The notes beneath the pieces are model-generated. The model worked only from the letters and a program-made list of their open reading frames with translations. It ran no database searches and was not told where the DNA came from. The position numbers were made by a program, and so were the translations under genes. Below, piece by piece: positions 1 through 9,052 of a DNA stretch of 64,000 nucleotides (position 1 is its first letter; each line of letters opens with the position of its first letter). The stretch is from contig NZ_JACWMX010000001.1 of NCBI RefSeq assembly GCF_014773245.1, positions 372,001 through 436,000 on the forward strand, in the 5' to 3' direction. The stretch is from Mucilaginibacter glaciei (GTDB lineage Bacteria; Bacteroidota; Bacteroidia; Sphingobacteriales; Sphingobacteriaceae).

Positions 1-22
1 CTTACCGGCTGAAAAACTGCAC

Positions 23-1702
23 ATGAAATTTATTTTGACTGCGTTACTCTCTGTAAGCTTATTGAATACCGATATATCTGCCCAAAATAAACCTGCCGTT
101 ATTCAGGTAGACCTGAGTAAGCCGCAAGGGCCGATGAAGCCGATATGGGCATGGTTTGGATATGATGAACCTAATTACACTTACATGAAAGACGGTCGCA
201 AACTCCTTACAGAAATTGCGGCGTTAAGCCCCGTGCCTGTTTTTGTTCGGACACATAATTTACTTACATCCGGTGACGGCACCGCTGCGTTGAAATGGGG
301 ATCGACTAATATATATACTGAAGATAGCAAAGGCAACCCGGTGTACAATTATCGCATATTAGATAGTATTTTTGATACTTACGTTAAACGCGGAATGAAA
401 CCTCTTGCCCAAATTGGTTTTATGCCCGAAGCTCTATCCACCCATCCACAGCCTTATCGGCATACATGGAAACCGGGACAGGATTACGGTAAGATACTAA
501 CCGGATGGGCTTATCCGCCTAAAGACTACAATAAGTGGCGCAGGCTGATATATGAATGGGTAAAACATTGTGTTGCCCGCTATGGCAAAAAAGAAGTTGA
601 AAGCTGGTATTGGGAAGTTTGGAACGAACCCAACGGCGCTTATTGGAAAGGCACGCCTGCACAGTTTTATAAGCTTTATGATTATGCAGCAGATGGTGTA
701 AAAAGCGCATTGCCAACTGCCAAAATAGGCGGGCCGGACGTAACCGGCGGTGCAAAGGACTGGCTAAAAGGTTTTATCAACCATTGCCTGAATGACACCA
801 ATTATGTAACGGGTAAGATAGGGGCGCCGCTGGATGTGTTGCTATTTCATGCTAAAGGTGCGCCAAGGGTTGTACAAGACACCGTTGTGATGAGCATCAG
901 GCAGCAACTTAGGGATATCGACGGGCATTTTAAAACGATCAGTGCTTTTAATAAATTGAAGGATATTCCGATGATAATAGGCGAATCTGATCCGGAAGGC
1001 TGTGCTGCCTGCGGAATGGCCACCAATCCCGAAAACGCTTACCGCAACGGTACCATGTATTCCAGTTACACGGCTGCCTCCTTTGCCCGGGTTTATGAGT
1101 TGATGGATGCCTACAAAGCCAATTTGATCGGCGCGGTAAGCTGGTCGTTTGAGTTTGAAAACCAGCCCTGGTTTGCCGGTTTCAGAGACTTGGCTACAAA
1201 CGGTGTAGATAAACCTGTACTAAATGTTTTTAGGATGCTGGGGATGATGAAAGGTAACCGGGTACTTGTCAAAAGTAACAGGATGTACCCGCTTAAAACC
1301 ATATTAGATTCCAGCATACGCGGGCCGCTCAGTGATATTGGAGCTATTGCTGCTACAAATAAAAGTACAGTTACTGTCTTGGTGTGGAATTATGCAGATA
1401 AGGACAAGCAATCGGTTGCGGAGCCGGTAAGTATCAACATTGAAGGGTGGACTACTGGCATCAAAAAAGTAAACGTTACTGAATACCGTATCGATAATAC
1501 TTATAGCAACGCTTATACCGTGTGGAAAAATATGGGTTCGCCACAGCGGCCAACGGCTGAACAAGTTAATATGCTTGAGCAGGCCGGGATGTTGAAAAAA
1601 TTAAATCCGGGTAAAAATTTAGTTTTGAATAACAATCGTTTAGAGCTCAACATCGGATTGCCCAGGCAAGGCGTTTCTTTATTATACATCGCTGTTAAAT
1701 AG
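23..1702 (+). CDS. Secreted GH39-like glycoside hydrolase (beta-xylosidase-type)
   Basis: This is a 559-residue exported glycosidase, probably acting on xylose- or related sugar-containing oligosaccharides in the periplasm or outside the cell. Residues 1-21 form a signal peptide ending near DISA-Q. A TIM-barrel core follows. WEVWNEPNG places the likely acid/base Glu at residue 202, and MIIGESDPEG places the likely nucleophile at Glu321. The region after about 430 looks like the beta-sandwich that follows the barrel in GH39 and related clan GH-A enzymes. The ATG at 23 gives a complete signal peptide. Family assignment is by motif only, so substrate is unknown. The next gene converges on it with a 21-bp gap. 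Confidence 0.75.
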   Translation: MKFILTALLSVSLLNTDISAQNKPAVIQVDLSKPQGPMKPIWAWFGYDEPNYTYMKDGRKLLTEIAALSPVPVFVRTHNLLTSGDGTAALKWGSTNIYTEDSKGNPVYNYRILDSIFDTYVKRGMKPLAQIGFMPEALSTHPQPYRHTWKPGQDYGKILTGWAYPPKDYNKWRRLIYEWVKHCVARYGKKEVESWYWEVWNEPNGAYWKGTPAQFYKLYDYAADGVKSALPTAKIGGPDVTGGAKDWLKGFINHCLNDTNYVTGKIGAPLDVLLFHAKGAPRVVQDTVVMSIRQQLRDIDGHFKTISAFNKLKDIPMIIGESDPEGCAACGMATNPENAYRNGTMYSSYTAASFARVYELMDAYKANLIGAVSWSFEFENQPWFAGFRDLATNGVDKPVLNVFRMLGMMKGNRVLVKSNRMYPLKTILDSSIRGPLSDIGAIAATNKSTVTVLVWNYADKDKQSVAEPVSINIEGWTTGIKKVNVTEYRIDNTYSNAYTVWKNMGSPQRPTAEQVNMLEQAGMLKKLNPGKNLVLNNNRLELNIGLPRQGVSLLYIAVK

Positions 1703-1723
1703 CAAAAAATAGTTGGCTCGGGA

Positions 1724-2203
1724 TTATGTTGACTTAGCTTTCCGCTTATTCTCAAAATTAGCGATCATTTTATTTAACAGTAAAATTTGTTCTCCATTTA
1801 TTAATCCTTCCTGTTGATAGGGAACGATGGTATCGATTACAAAATCGCAATCAATGTCATGCTTTATTTTACCGGCTTTTAATATTTTCGCCATCTTATT
1901 TTCCCGGATGTAAGGCAAATGGTTTTTTCTAATCTCCACCCAGAAATTGTCAACTGCGCTACCTGAACTTTCCTGAAAATAAGTTAGTACGTCATTCAAT
2001 ATATATTGAAAACTGCGCATGTTTTTGAATTGTGGTTCTGGATTTAAAGCATTGTTTTTAAATCTCGTGTAAGCGTTTACTACTTGTTCGAGAACATTCT
2101 TGTCCCACCCTTTAGGCGGGAATAGATTGAATGAATTAACTGCGATATCTATAGCCTGAGCGAGAAATTTAGATTGCTCATCGTATTTTGATTTGATCGG
2201 CAT
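1724..2203 (-). CDS. Hypothetical protein
   Basis: I do not recognise this 159-residue protein. It is predicted soluble, mostly helical and rich in Lys, Asn and Phe, with no signal peptide, membrane segment or cysteine cluster. It lies downstream of the isc operon on the same strand, but the terminator at 2234-2266 separates them, so it is probably transcribed on its own or by read-through. ATG at 2203 is the natural start. Its uninterrupted length and Bacteroidota-like codon use support a real gene; function is unknown. Confidence 0.6.
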   Translation of the reverse strand: MPIKSKYDEQSKFLAQAIDIAVNSFNLFPPKGWDKNVLEQVVNAYTRFKNNALNPEPQFKNMRSFQYILNDVLTYFQESSGSAVDNFWVEIRKNHLPYIRENKMAKILKAGKIKHDIDCDFVIDTIVPYQQEGLINGEQILLLNKMIANFENKRKAKST

Positions 2204-2233
2204 TCAATAAATGTAGCGTTTAAATAATTTACT

Positions 2234-2266
2234 ACAAAAAAAGGCCCCGTAAAAAACGAAGCCTTA
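2234..2266 (-). terminator. Rho-independent terminator of the isc operon
   Basis: Read on the minus strand, AAGGCTTCGT pairs with ACGGGGCCTT (two G-U pairs) around an A/T loop and is followed by a run of T. It lies just after iscA and before the downstream unknown gene. Confidence 0.7.
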
Positions 2267-2290
2267 GTAATATAATAAATAGCTTATATA

Positions 2291-2617
2291 CTACACAGAA
2301 AAACTTTCTCCGCAACCGCAGGTGCGGGTAGCATTAGGGTTATGGAAATTAAATCCCTTGCCATTTAAACCATCACTAAAATCAAGTTCGGTACCGGCTA
2401 AATAAAGAAATGATTTCATATCCAGGGCAAAACGCACACCCCGATCTTCAAAGAACTGATCGCCTTTTTTTTCCTCGTTATCAAAATCAAGGTTGTATGA
2501 CAACCCCGAACAGCCGCCGCCTTGTACAGACACCCGCAGAAAGTAGGAGGCATCTAAGCCGCTTCCGTTCATCAGATCATCTATTTTAGCTTTAGCTTTA
2601 TCTGTTACAGTTACCAT
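2291..2617 (-). CDS. iscA: Iron-sulfur cluster assembly protein IscA/HesB family
   Basis: This is a 108-residue A-type carrier that accepts or delivers Fe-S clusters downstream of IscU. The three conserved cysteines are present: Cys36 in GGGCSGL, and Cys100 and Cys102 in the C-terminal CGCGESF. The open frame reaches 2653, but the ATG at 2617 gives the start typical of the family (MVTVTDKAK), so the upstream 12 codons are unlikely to be translated. It is the last gene of the iscS-iscU-iscA operon and is followed by a terminator. An insertion-specific role, for example for 4Fe-4S targets, cannot be read from sequence. Confidence 0.93.
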   Translation of the reverse strand: MVTVTDKAKAKIDDLMNGSGLDASYFLRVSVQGGGCSGLSYNLDFDNEEKKGDQFFEDRGVRFALDMKSFLYLAGTELDFSDGLNGKGFNFHNPNATRTCGCGESFSV

Positions 2618-2702
2618 AATATTTAGATTCAAGTTATTGAAATCAAGATTCAAGAAAAAAAATTCGTCTTGATTCTTGTCTCTTAGTTCTTAACTCCGTT
2701 TA

Positions 2703-3116
2703 TTAGTGATGAGATTTTTCCAAAGCGATAGGCTCCATTCCATTTTTTACACGGAAATCATTGATAGCTGCCTTGATAGCATCTTCTGCCAAAACCGAGC
2801 AGTGGATCTTTACCGGCGGAAGGGCAAGCTCTTCAACGATATCCATATTGTCGATTTTCATTGCATCGTCAACGCTTTTACCCTTTAACCACTCTGTAGC
2901 TAAAGATGATGAAGCGATTGCCGAACCGCAACCAAAGGTTTTAAATTTAGCATCGGTTATGATGTTATTGTCATCCACCTGGATCTGCAGGCGCATAACG
3001 TCGCCACACTCTGGTGCACCTACAAGGCCGGTACCAACTTTGTGGCTGCTTTTGTCTAACGTGCCCACATTGCGGGGGTTAGTGTAGTGGTCCATTACTT
3101 TATCTGAATAAGCCAT
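2703..3116 (-). CDS. iscU: Fe-S cluster assembly scaffold IscU
   Basis: This 137-residue scaffold holds the nascent Fe-S cluster built with sulfur from IscS. The three cluster-ligand cysteines are Cys37 (APECGDV), Cys63 (FGCGSA) and Cys106, the last in LPPVKIHC, where LPPVK is the site bound by HscA-type chaperones. Length and motif order are normal for IscU. It sits between iscS and iscA on the same strand. No hscA, hscB or fdx gene follows in this window, so the operon is a minimal isc set. Confidence 0.95.
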   Translation of the reverse strand: MAYSDKVMDHYTNPRNVGTLDKSSHKVGTGLVGAPECGDVMRLQIQVDDNNIITDAKFKTFGCGSAIASSSLATEWLKGKSVDDAMKIDNMDIVEELALPPVKIHCSVLAEDAIKAAINDFRVKNGMEPIALEKSHH

Positions 3117-3221
3117 AGCTTTTTTTATTTTGAATTAGTGAGTTAGTAAATTATTGATTTAACCCTATTTGTTTTTATTAAGCATCAGCGCATAAGCGCA
3201 TCTGCATATTTGAACATCAAA

Positions 3222-4433
3222 TTAGTGTTCTGCCCACTCAATCGAGTCAAGGTCGATGCCTTCTTTAAACATTTCCCAAAGCGGTGACATGTTGCGCAGG
3301 TTAGTAACCGCTGTTTTGGTTACTTCAATAGCGTACTCAACTTCTTCTTCGGTAGTAAAGCGGCCTAAACCGAAACGGATAGACGAGTGTGCCAGATCAT
3401 CAGATAATCCTAAGCTTTTTAACACGTAAGATGGCTCTAATGAAGCTGATGTACAGGCCGAACCTGATGACACTGCCAGATCTTTCATGGCCATCATCAA
3501 ACCTTCACCCTCCACATATTTAAATGATATATTGGCAACATGAGGTAAGCGGTGCTGCACGTTTCCGTTCACATAGCTTTCCTCTAATTGCAATAATGAC
3601 TGTTCTAATTTATCACGCAGGCCTGATAAACGTGCTGCTTCGCTGGCCATTTCTGCACCGGCAATTTCACAAGCCTTACCTAAACCAACAATACCCGGAA
3701 CGTTTAAAGTACCAGAACGCATACCGCGCTCGTGGCCGCCACCGTCCATTTGTGCGGTAACTTTAACACGCGGGCCTTTACGGCGTACATACAACGCACC
3801 AACACCTTTAGGACCGTACATTTTATGTGCAGTTAGGGCTAACAGGTCAATACCATCGGCAATTACGTCAACAGGTATTTTACCAACCGCTTGTGTGCCG
3901 TCAGTCATGAATAAAGCACCATGTTTGTGTGCAATTGCTGCAATTTCTTTAACCGGCTGTATTACACCTATTTCATTGTTACCATACATTATCGATACCA
4001 GAATAGTCTCGGGCGTCATTGCTGCTTCGAGCACTTCCAAATCAACCAAACCGTCTTCTTTAACAGCGAGGTAAGTGACCTTACCTCCCATTTTTTCGAC
4101 GTGTTTGCAAGCGTCCAGCACTGCTTTATGTTCGGTAACGGCAGTAATAATGTGGTTACCCTTTTCTTTGTACATTTCAAATACACCCTTGATAGCCAAG
4201 TTGTCAGACTCGGTAGCGCCAGATGTAAAGATGATCTCTTTTTCGCTTGCACCTATCAGTTTTGCCACCTGTTCACGGGCATAATCAACGCCTTCTTCTG
4301 CTACCCAACCAAAAGGGTGGTTGCGGCTTGCCGCGTTACCAAACTTTTCGTTAAAGTAAGGCAGCATAGTTTCCAGCACCCGTGGATCCATGGGTGTAGT
4401 TGCGTTGTTATCTAAATAAATTGGGATATTCAT
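3222..4433 (-). CDS. iscS: Cysteine desulfurase IscS
   Basis: This is a 403-residue PLP enzyme that converts cysteine to alanine and passes the persulfide sulfur to IscU for Fe-S assembly and to tRNA thiolation enzymes. The N terminus [12 protein letters not shown] is characteristic. [12 protein letters not shown] carries the PLP lysine, and [10 protein letters not shown] carries the catalytic cysteine on its mobile loop. Length is that of group I (IscS/NifS) desulfurases rather than SufS. It is the first gene of the isc operon. MnmA, a known sulfur acceptor pathway member, is also in the window at 62.4 kb. Confidence 0.95.
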   Translation of the reverse strand: MNIPIYLDNNATTPMDPRVLETMLPYFNEKFGNAASRNHPFGWVAEEGVDYAREQVAKLIGASEKEIIFTSGATESDNLAIKGVFEMYKEKGNHIITAVTEHKAVLDACKHVEKMGGKVTYLAVKEDGLVDLEVLEAAMTPETILVSIMYGNNEIGVIQPVKEIAAIAHKHGALFMTDGTQAVGKIPVDVIADGIDLLALTAHKMYGPKGVGALYVRRKGPRVKVTAQMDGGGHERGMRSGTLNVPGIVGLGKACEIAGAEMASEAARLSGLRDKLEQSLLQLEESYVNGNVQHRLPHVANISFKYVEGEGLMMAMKDLAVSSGSACTSASLEPSYVLKSLGLSDDLAHSSIRFGLGRFTTEEEVEYAIEVTKTAVTNLRNMSPLWEMFKEGIDLDSIEWAEH

Positions 4434-4452
4434 GTAATAAAAATTAGCAGTA

Positions 4453-4460
4453 CAAATGTA
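4453..4460 (-). promoter_or_regulatory. Candidate -7 element of the isc promoter
   Basis: On the minus strand the sequence is TACATTTG, a perfect match to the Bacteroidota -7 consensus TAnnTTTG. It lies about 20 bp before the iscS start. I do not see a good TTG -33 element at the expected distance, so confidence is moderate. Confidence 0.5.
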
Positions 4461-4534
4461 CGCAAACTTTTACTTTTATAACCGTAAGTGCCTATATATT
4501 GCATATACCTGCCATTTATTTACAATATTTGGAC

Positions 4535-4936
4535 ATGAACAAGATAGAGCATATCGGTGTAGCGGTTAACAGTGTTAAGTTAGTGGGGGATATCTACCAA
4601 AAACTGCTTAATACCCCTGTTTATAAAACAGAGGAAGTTGCGACTGAGGGTGTACTGACCGCTTTTTTGCAAAGTGGCCCCAACAAAATCGAATTGCTTG
4701 AGGCTACAAATCATGATAGCCCTATCGCCAAATTTTTAGCGAAAAAAGGTGAAGGTATCCATCATATTGCTTTTGAGGTAACGGATATTGTAGCCGAAAT
4801 AAAGCGTTTAAAAGCCGAAGGGTTTGTATTATTAAACGAAACCCCAAAAATCGGTGCCGATAATAAACTGGTTTGTTTTGTGCACCCCAAAAGCGCAAGC
4901 GGGGTTTTAATAGAATTATGCCAGGAAATAATTTGA
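4535..4936 (+). CDS. mce: Methylmalonyl-CoA epimerase
   Basis: This 133-residue VOC-fold metalloenzyme interconverts (2R)- and (2S)-methylmalonyl-CoA in the propionyl-CoA/succinyl-CoA pathway. MNKIEHIGVAV at the start, GEGIHHIAFEV in the middle and GVLIELCQ at the end supply the metal-ligand His, His and Glu of the family. The frame is open from a TTG at 4499, but the ATG at 4535 gives the usual N terminus. It is divergent from iscS. The mutase genes are not in the window. Confidence 0.9.
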   Translation: MNKIEHIGVAVNSVKLVGDIYQKLLNTPVYKTEEVATEGVLTAFLQSGPNKIELLEATNHDSPIAKFLAKKGEGIHHIAFEVTDIVAEIKRLKAEGFVLLNETPKIGADNKLVCFVHPKSASGVLIELCQEII

Positions 4937-5071
4937 TATAAAAGGAGCTGAATAACAACATTTGGCAATGGCCACCGTATAATAGTTGTTTTAGTAAAAG
5001 CTTGATTCATAGGAATTCTTCCTGCCTTTCGGTTCAAAATAGATTTTTGCAGGCTTGTTTAAGTTTATAAA

Positions 5072-6484
5072 ATGAAAATTAAAAATTACGTAGCTCGCTT
5101 CGCGACAGCTTTATTGGTGCTATCCTCATTTACAATGTGCGCTAAAAAGCCCGTAATTGTCGAAACGCCTGTAACAACCAAACCAACAACAACTACCACC
5201 ACAAAGGATACTACCCCCGTTATAGCGGCAAAGCCACCTGTAGCTGTTGACCCTACGGCTAATTGCTCTTACACTGTAAAAACTTCGGAGTGGTTTGTTG
5301 ATGGTACCAATTTGGCACCCGGTTCAGTTATATGTATACCTGCTGGGGTGCGCGGCGCGTTGCTGCTCAAAAATCTGAAAGGTACCGCGGCCAGTCCTAT
5401 AATAGTAATTAACAAAGGCGGTAAGGTAACTTTCTCGGCAACTTTATCTGCAGGCTACACTTTTAAAACGCAAAATAGCAGGTACTTTAAAATATTGGGC
5501 AATGGCAGTTCGTCTGTTAAATACGGGTTTGATATCAACGGTGGCAATATTGGAATGACGATGGATGACCTGAGTTCGGATTTTGAGATCGCGAACGTAG
5601 AGGTGCGTAATAGTGGCTTTGCCGGTATTATGGCCAAAACCGATCCAAGTTGTGATATTAACACCCAACGCGGTCATTTTACCATGGCCAACGTTAGCCT
5701 GCATGATAATTACGTACATAAAACCGGCGGTGAAGGCTTTTATATAGGTAATTCGTTTTACGCTGATGGTATGTCACTTGCATGTGGTAAAGTTTTACCG
5801 CATGACGTGGTGAATGTAAAGGTTTATAATAACATTACAGACTCTACCGGGTGCGAGGGTATCCAGGTGGGCGGGGCGATAATAGGTGCCGAGATCTATA
5901 ATAATACCGTTAAACTACCGGGGATAAAGCCTTTTGCTGCCGGGCAGGATAACGGCATACAGTTAGGAGAAGGTACCGGAGGTAAATGCTATAACAATCT
6001 GATCAAGAATGCGCCCGGTAACGGCATCATTGTTTTAGGGCTGGGCGATAATTTGGTGTATAATAACTATATCATAAATTCGGGTGCCTACGGTATTTTT
6101 GCCGATTCCAGGTACACGCCTGGGCCTAACTTTCAGTTTATCAATAATACCATCATCAACCCTGCACTTGACGGTATCAAGCTCAACTCAGAGTCGATCC
6201 CGATGAATACTGTAATTAACAATGTCATGATCATTCCCGGATCAGGCGTTACCATCAACCGGAAAAGTTCTGCAGTAAAGCTTACCGCACTAAATAACTA
6301 TCAGGGTAAGGAAGTGAGCGTTTTGCAGTTTGTGAACTATGGTGGTGATAATTTTCATTTATTAGCAACATCGCCATTGATCAACTCAGGGGCTAATGTG
6401 TTAACCTATGGCGTTATTACCGATTTTTATGGCAAAATACGCCCGTCGGGCCTGGCTTACGATGTGGGTGCAACGGAGTATTAG
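5072..6484 (+). CDS. Secreted right-handed beta-helix repeat protein, possible lipoprotein
   Basis: This 470-residue envelope protein begins with a hydrophobic export signal ending at Cys23 (SSFTMC-AKK), a possible but non-ideal lipobox. A Thr/Pro-rich linker spans roughly residues 30-65. The remainder consists of short strands rich in Asn and Gly (for example NNTVK, NNLIK, NNYII, NNTII), the pattern of PbH1 parallel beta-helix coils seen in polysaccharide lyases and related carbohydrate-binding proteins. The C terminus, with GKIRPSG and DVGATEY, is common to secreted Bacteroidota beta-helix proteins. No catalytic residues can be assigned, so lyase activity is only a possibility. Confidence 0.7.
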   Translation: MKIKNYVARFATALLVLSSFTMCAKKPVIVETPVTTKPTTTTTTKDTTPVIAAKPPVAVDPTANCSYTVKTSEWFVDGTNLAPGSVICIPAGVRGALLLKNLKGTAASPIIVINKGGKVTFSATLSAGYTFKTQNSRYFKILGNGSSSVKYGFDINGGNIGMTMDDLSSDFEIANVEVRNSGFAGIMAKTDPSCDINTQRGHFTMANVSLHDNYVHKTGGEGFYIGNSFYADGMSLACGKVLPHDVVNVKVYNNITDSTGCEGIQVGGAIIGAEIYNNTVKLPGIKPFAAGQDNGIQLGEGTGGKCYNNLIKNAPGNGIIVLGLGDNLVYNNYIINSGAYGIFADSRYTPGPNFQFINNTIINPALDGIKLNSESIPMNTVINNVMIIPGSGVTINRKSSAVKLTALNNYQGKEVSVLQFVNYGGDNFHLLATSPLINSGANVLTYGVITDFYGKIRPSGLAYDVGATEY

Positions 6485-6582
6485 AATTGCATAGTGCTTA
6501 ACCAAGCATCGTCCAAATCCAATCTCTCCACAGCCTGTTAAAAACTTTTTATTTTACACTTTTAACTTCTAACTTTTTATAT

Positions 6583-6590
6583 TACATTTG
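6583..6590 (+). promoter_or_regulatory. Candidate -7 element for rpmE2
   Basis: TACATTTG matches the Bacteroidota TAnnTTTG consensus and lies 27 bp before the rpmE2 ATG at 6618. The -33 element is not clear. Confidence 0.5.
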
Positions 6591-6617
6591 CACCTCTTTT
6601 ATAAGAAGTATACAATA

Positions 6618-6866
6618 ATGAAAAAAGATCTGCATCCATCAAATTATAGGTTAGTTGTTTTCAAAGACATGTCAAACGACTATTCTTTTATGACCAAATC
6701 ATGTATCGATAGCCGCGAAACCGTAAAATGGGAAGATGGCAACGAATATCCATTGATTAAATTAGAAATCTCACACACTTCACACCCGTTCTATACAGGT
6801 AAAATGAAGTTAGTTGATACAGCCGGACGTATAGACAAGTTCCGTACCCGTTACAACAAAAAATAA
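6618..6866 (+). CDS. rpmE2: 50S ribosomal protein L31 type B
   Basis: This 82-residue large-subunit protein starts [11 protein letters not shown] and contains [10 protein letters not shown], typical of L31 type B. It lacks the CxxC zinc motif of zinc-binding (C+) L31, so it is the zinc-independent form. The frame is open 30 bp further upstream, but ATG at 6618 is the family start. It is followed at once by a strong terminator, so it is monocistronic. Confidence 0.95.
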   Translation: MKKDLHPSNYRLVVFKDMSNDYSFMTKSCIDSRETVKWEDGNEYPLIKLEISHTSHPFYTGKMKLVDTAGRIDKFRTRYNKK

Positions 6867-6890
6867 GTGTTTTTTCAATAAAATATTTAC

Positions 6891-6921
6891 AAGTCCCCCG
6901 TTAACCGGGGGACTTTTTTTA
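6891..6921 (+). terminator. Rho-independent terminator after rpmE2
   Basis: AGTCCCCCG and CGGGGGACT form a perfect 9-bp stem around a 5-nt TTAAC loop, followed by TTTTTTTATTTTT. It ends just before the ATG of the next gene at 6932, which therefore probably depends on read-through or on a promoter inside this short region. Confidence 0.9.
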
Positions 6922-6931
6922 TTTTTGATAC

Positions 6932-8122
6932 ATGGGAATTATCCTTTTCGACGATACTACACGCGATACCCTTCTGCCTTTAACCTATACCCGCCCGGTA
7001 GCCGATCTGAGGATAGGGATACTCACCATTGCCGAAAAATGGGTGAAATATCTGGGCGGCGATCACTCTTTCAGTACAGCTGATTATCTACAGGCAAAAT
7101 TCCCTATGCAAATTCAGAATGATAACATTTTCATCAACGGCTGTGTATGCCCGGATGAAGAGTTAACCGCAGCTATCAGGAATTTAGATAATGGCCAGGC
7201 ATTAAGGTGGGGCGACAAATTAATCGCGGTAAAGCTTAAGGATATCTACGCCGATAATTTTGACTTCTTTGGTAATTACGCTAATGAGGTAAAGTACGCA
7301 GGCGAGCCCATCACAATTACTCACCCTGAAGACATCTTCCGCAAAAATGATATCGAGCTCCGTAAGGACTTTAAACTGTTGACTAACGGCCGTAAAAGTG
7401 CTCAAATAAGTAGTACCAATACCATTATAGGTGATGGTTTTTTTGCAGAAGAAGGGGCAAAGGCAGAGTGCTGTACGTTTAGCACGGTTAACGGCCCTAT
7501 TTATTTAGCAGCTGATACCGAGGTTTGGGAAGGTACCAACATCCGCGGGCCATTTGCGTTATGCGGGCATTCGCAGATAAAAATGGGCACCAAAATCTAT
7601 GGCGCTACCACCGTTGGCCCTTATTGCCGGATAGGCGGCGAGGTAAATAATGCGGTGATCTGGGGCTATTCAAATAAAGGGCATGAAGGCTATTTGGGCA
7701 ACTCCGTATTAGGCGAGTGGTGCAATTTGGGTGCCGATACCAATAATTCCAATTTAAAGAACAATTACTCGGCAGTGAAACTGTGGGATTGCACAACGCA
7801 AAGCATGCGTTCCACAGGCTTGCAATTTTGCGGTCTGATCATGGCAGATCACGCCAAAAGCGGCATCAATACTATGTTTAATACAGGCACCGTTGTAGGT
7901 GTAAACGCTAATGTCTTCGGCGGCGGTTATCCTCCCAACTTTATCCCCGATTTTTCATGGGGGGGGGCTGATGGGTTTGAAGAATATGCCTTTGATAAAA
8001 TGATGGAAACCACGCAGCGTGTTTTTGACCGCCGTGACCACCGTGACTTTAATGATCCGGAAAAAGACATCCTGACTAAAGTTTATGAATTAACAAGGCC
8101 TTATAGGTTAAATTGCAAATAA
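6932..8122 (+). CDS. GlmU-like putative sugar nucleotidyltransferase
   Basis: This 396-residue protein matches the alternative GlmU family of Bacteroidota, thought to act as N-acetylglucosamine-1-phosphate uridyltransferase for UDP-GlcNAc synthesis. The N terminus (MGIILFDDTTRDTLLPLTYT) belongs to this family's divergent nucleotidyltransferase domain. Roughly residues 180-330 form a left-handed beta-helix of hexapeptide repeats (IYGATTVGPYCRIGGEVNNAVI). The final ~60 residues are a helical tail. Bifunctionality with acetyltransferase activity is not evident. tpiA follows on the same strand after 67 bp. Confidence 0.85.
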   Translation: MGIILFDDTTRDTLLPLTYTRPVADLRIGILTIAEKWVKYLGGDHSFSTADYLQAKFPMQIQNDNIFINGCVCPDEELTAAIRNLDNGQALRWGDKLIAVKLKDIYADNFDFFGNYANEVKYAGEPITITHPEDIFRKNDIELRKDFKLLTNGRKSAQISSTNTIIGDGFFAEEGAKAECCTFSTVNGPIYLAADTEVWEGTNIRGPFALCGHSQIKMGTKIYGATTVGPYCRIGGEVNNAVIWGYSNKGHEGYLGNSVLGEWCNLGADTNNSNLKNNYSAVKLWDCTTQSMRSTGLQFCGLIMADHAKSGINTMFNTGTVVGVNANVFGGGYPPNFIPDFSWGGADGFEEYAFDKMMETTQRVFDRRDHRDFNDPEKDILTKVYELTRPYRLNCK

Positions 8123-8124
8123 TT

Positions 8125-8148
8125 GATTACGAGGTAATGCTCGTAATC
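8125..8148 (+). repeat. Intergenic stem-loop with GATTAC arms
   Basis: GATTACGAG and CTCGTAATC form a 9-bp stem with a 6-nt loop between the GlmU-like gene and tpiA. No T-run follows, so it is not a classical terminator. The adjoining 12-mer ATCGGTGTAATC (8146-8157) recurs at 9939-9950, suggesting an interspersed intergenic element. Confidence 0.5.
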
Positions 8149-8189
8149 GGTGTAATCATAAAATCGTTAAAATCTATAAAAAAATAATA

Positions 8190-8954
8190 ATGAGAAAAAA
8201 AATTGTAGCGGGAAACTGGAAAATGAACCTGGATTATCAGGAAGGTTTAACCTTGTTTTCTGAAGTGATCAACATGGTAAAGGACGAGGCTACCGGCAGC
8301 CAGCAGGTGGTAGTATGCAGCCCGTTTATTCACTTGCACAGTTTAGCGCAATTAGTTAAAGGCTATACCAATGTTGCAGTTGGTGCGCAAAACGCCCATC
8401 AGGCAGAAAGCGGTGCCTACACCGGCGAGATCTCTGCTAAACAAATTAAATCAGTAGGTGCGGAGTATGTGATCCTGGGTCACTCGGAGCGCCGTCAGTA
8501 TTTTGGCGAAAGCAATGAGTTATTAGCTAAAAAGACTGATACCGCTTTGGCTAATGGTTTATTACCGATATTTTGTATTGGCGAAACCTTACAGCAACGC
8601 GAAGCTAACGAGCATTTCGATATCATTAAAAGCCAGTTAGCGGAAGGCGTATTCCATTTAGATGCGGATGCATTTGGCAAAATAGTGTTGGCATACGAGC
8701 CGGTTTGGGCGATAGGTACGGGTGTTACCGCAACCTCCGACCAGGCGCAGGAGATCCACGCGTTTATCCGCCAGGAATTAGCTGCAAAGTACAGCCAGCA
8801 GGTTGCTGATGATACTACCATCCTTTACGGCGGCAGCTGTAATCCTAAGAACGCAGCCGAGCTATTTGCCTGTGCAGATATCGATGGCGGCCTTATCGGA
8901 GGTGCTTCCCTAAAATCCCGCGACTTTACAGATATCGTTAAAGCATTTAATTAA
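8190..8954 (+). CDS. tpiA: Triosephosphate isomerase
   Basis: This 254-residue glycolytic enzyme interconverts dihydroxyacetone phosphate and glyceraldehyde 3-phosphate. It has the N-terminal GNWKMN with the substrate-binding Lys, the electrophilic His in VILGHSERR, the catalytic Glu in AYEPVWAIGTG, and the phosphate-binding loops LYGGSC and GGLIGGASL. Length and motif order are normal and every active-site residue is present. It is followed by a hairpin terminator before prmA. Confidence 0.98.
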   Translation: MRKKIVAGNWKMNLDYQEGLTLFSEVINMVKDEATGSQQVVVCSPFIHLHSLAQLVKGYTNVAVGAQNAHQAESGAYTGEISAKQIKSVGAEYVILGHSERRQYFGESNELLAKKTDTALANGLLPIFCIGETLQQREANEHFDIIKSQLAEGVFHLDADAFGKIVLAYEPVWAIGTGVTATSDQAQEIHAFIRQELAAKYSQQVADDTTILYGGSCNPKNAAELFACADIDGGLIGGASLKSRDFTDIVKAFN

Positions 8955-8976
8955 TTTTAGGGATTAGAGAATAGTG

Positions 8977-9018
8977 ATTGGAGATCAGTTAACGCTGATC
9001 TCCAATTTGCATTTTTTA
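8977..9018 (+). terminator. Hairpin terminator between tpiA and prmA
   Basis: ATTGGAGATCAG and CTGATCTCCAAT form a perfect 12-bp stem (8977-9006) with a 6-nt loop, followed by TTGCATTTTTTATTTT. It is 35 bp before the prmA start and may attenuate rather than fully separate the two genes. Confidence 0.75.
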
Positions 9019-9052
9019 TTTTCTCAAATCTCGAACCCCTAATTTCTAACAA

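Noticed and set aside
1..22. Possible end of an upstream plus-strand gene (frame ending TGA at 10-12)
   Set aside because: Only three codons are visible, so nothing can be supported.
3921..4415. 164-codon plus-strand frame opposite iscS
   Set aside because: A shadow of a highly conserved gene, with a Cys/Phe/His-rich implausible composition.
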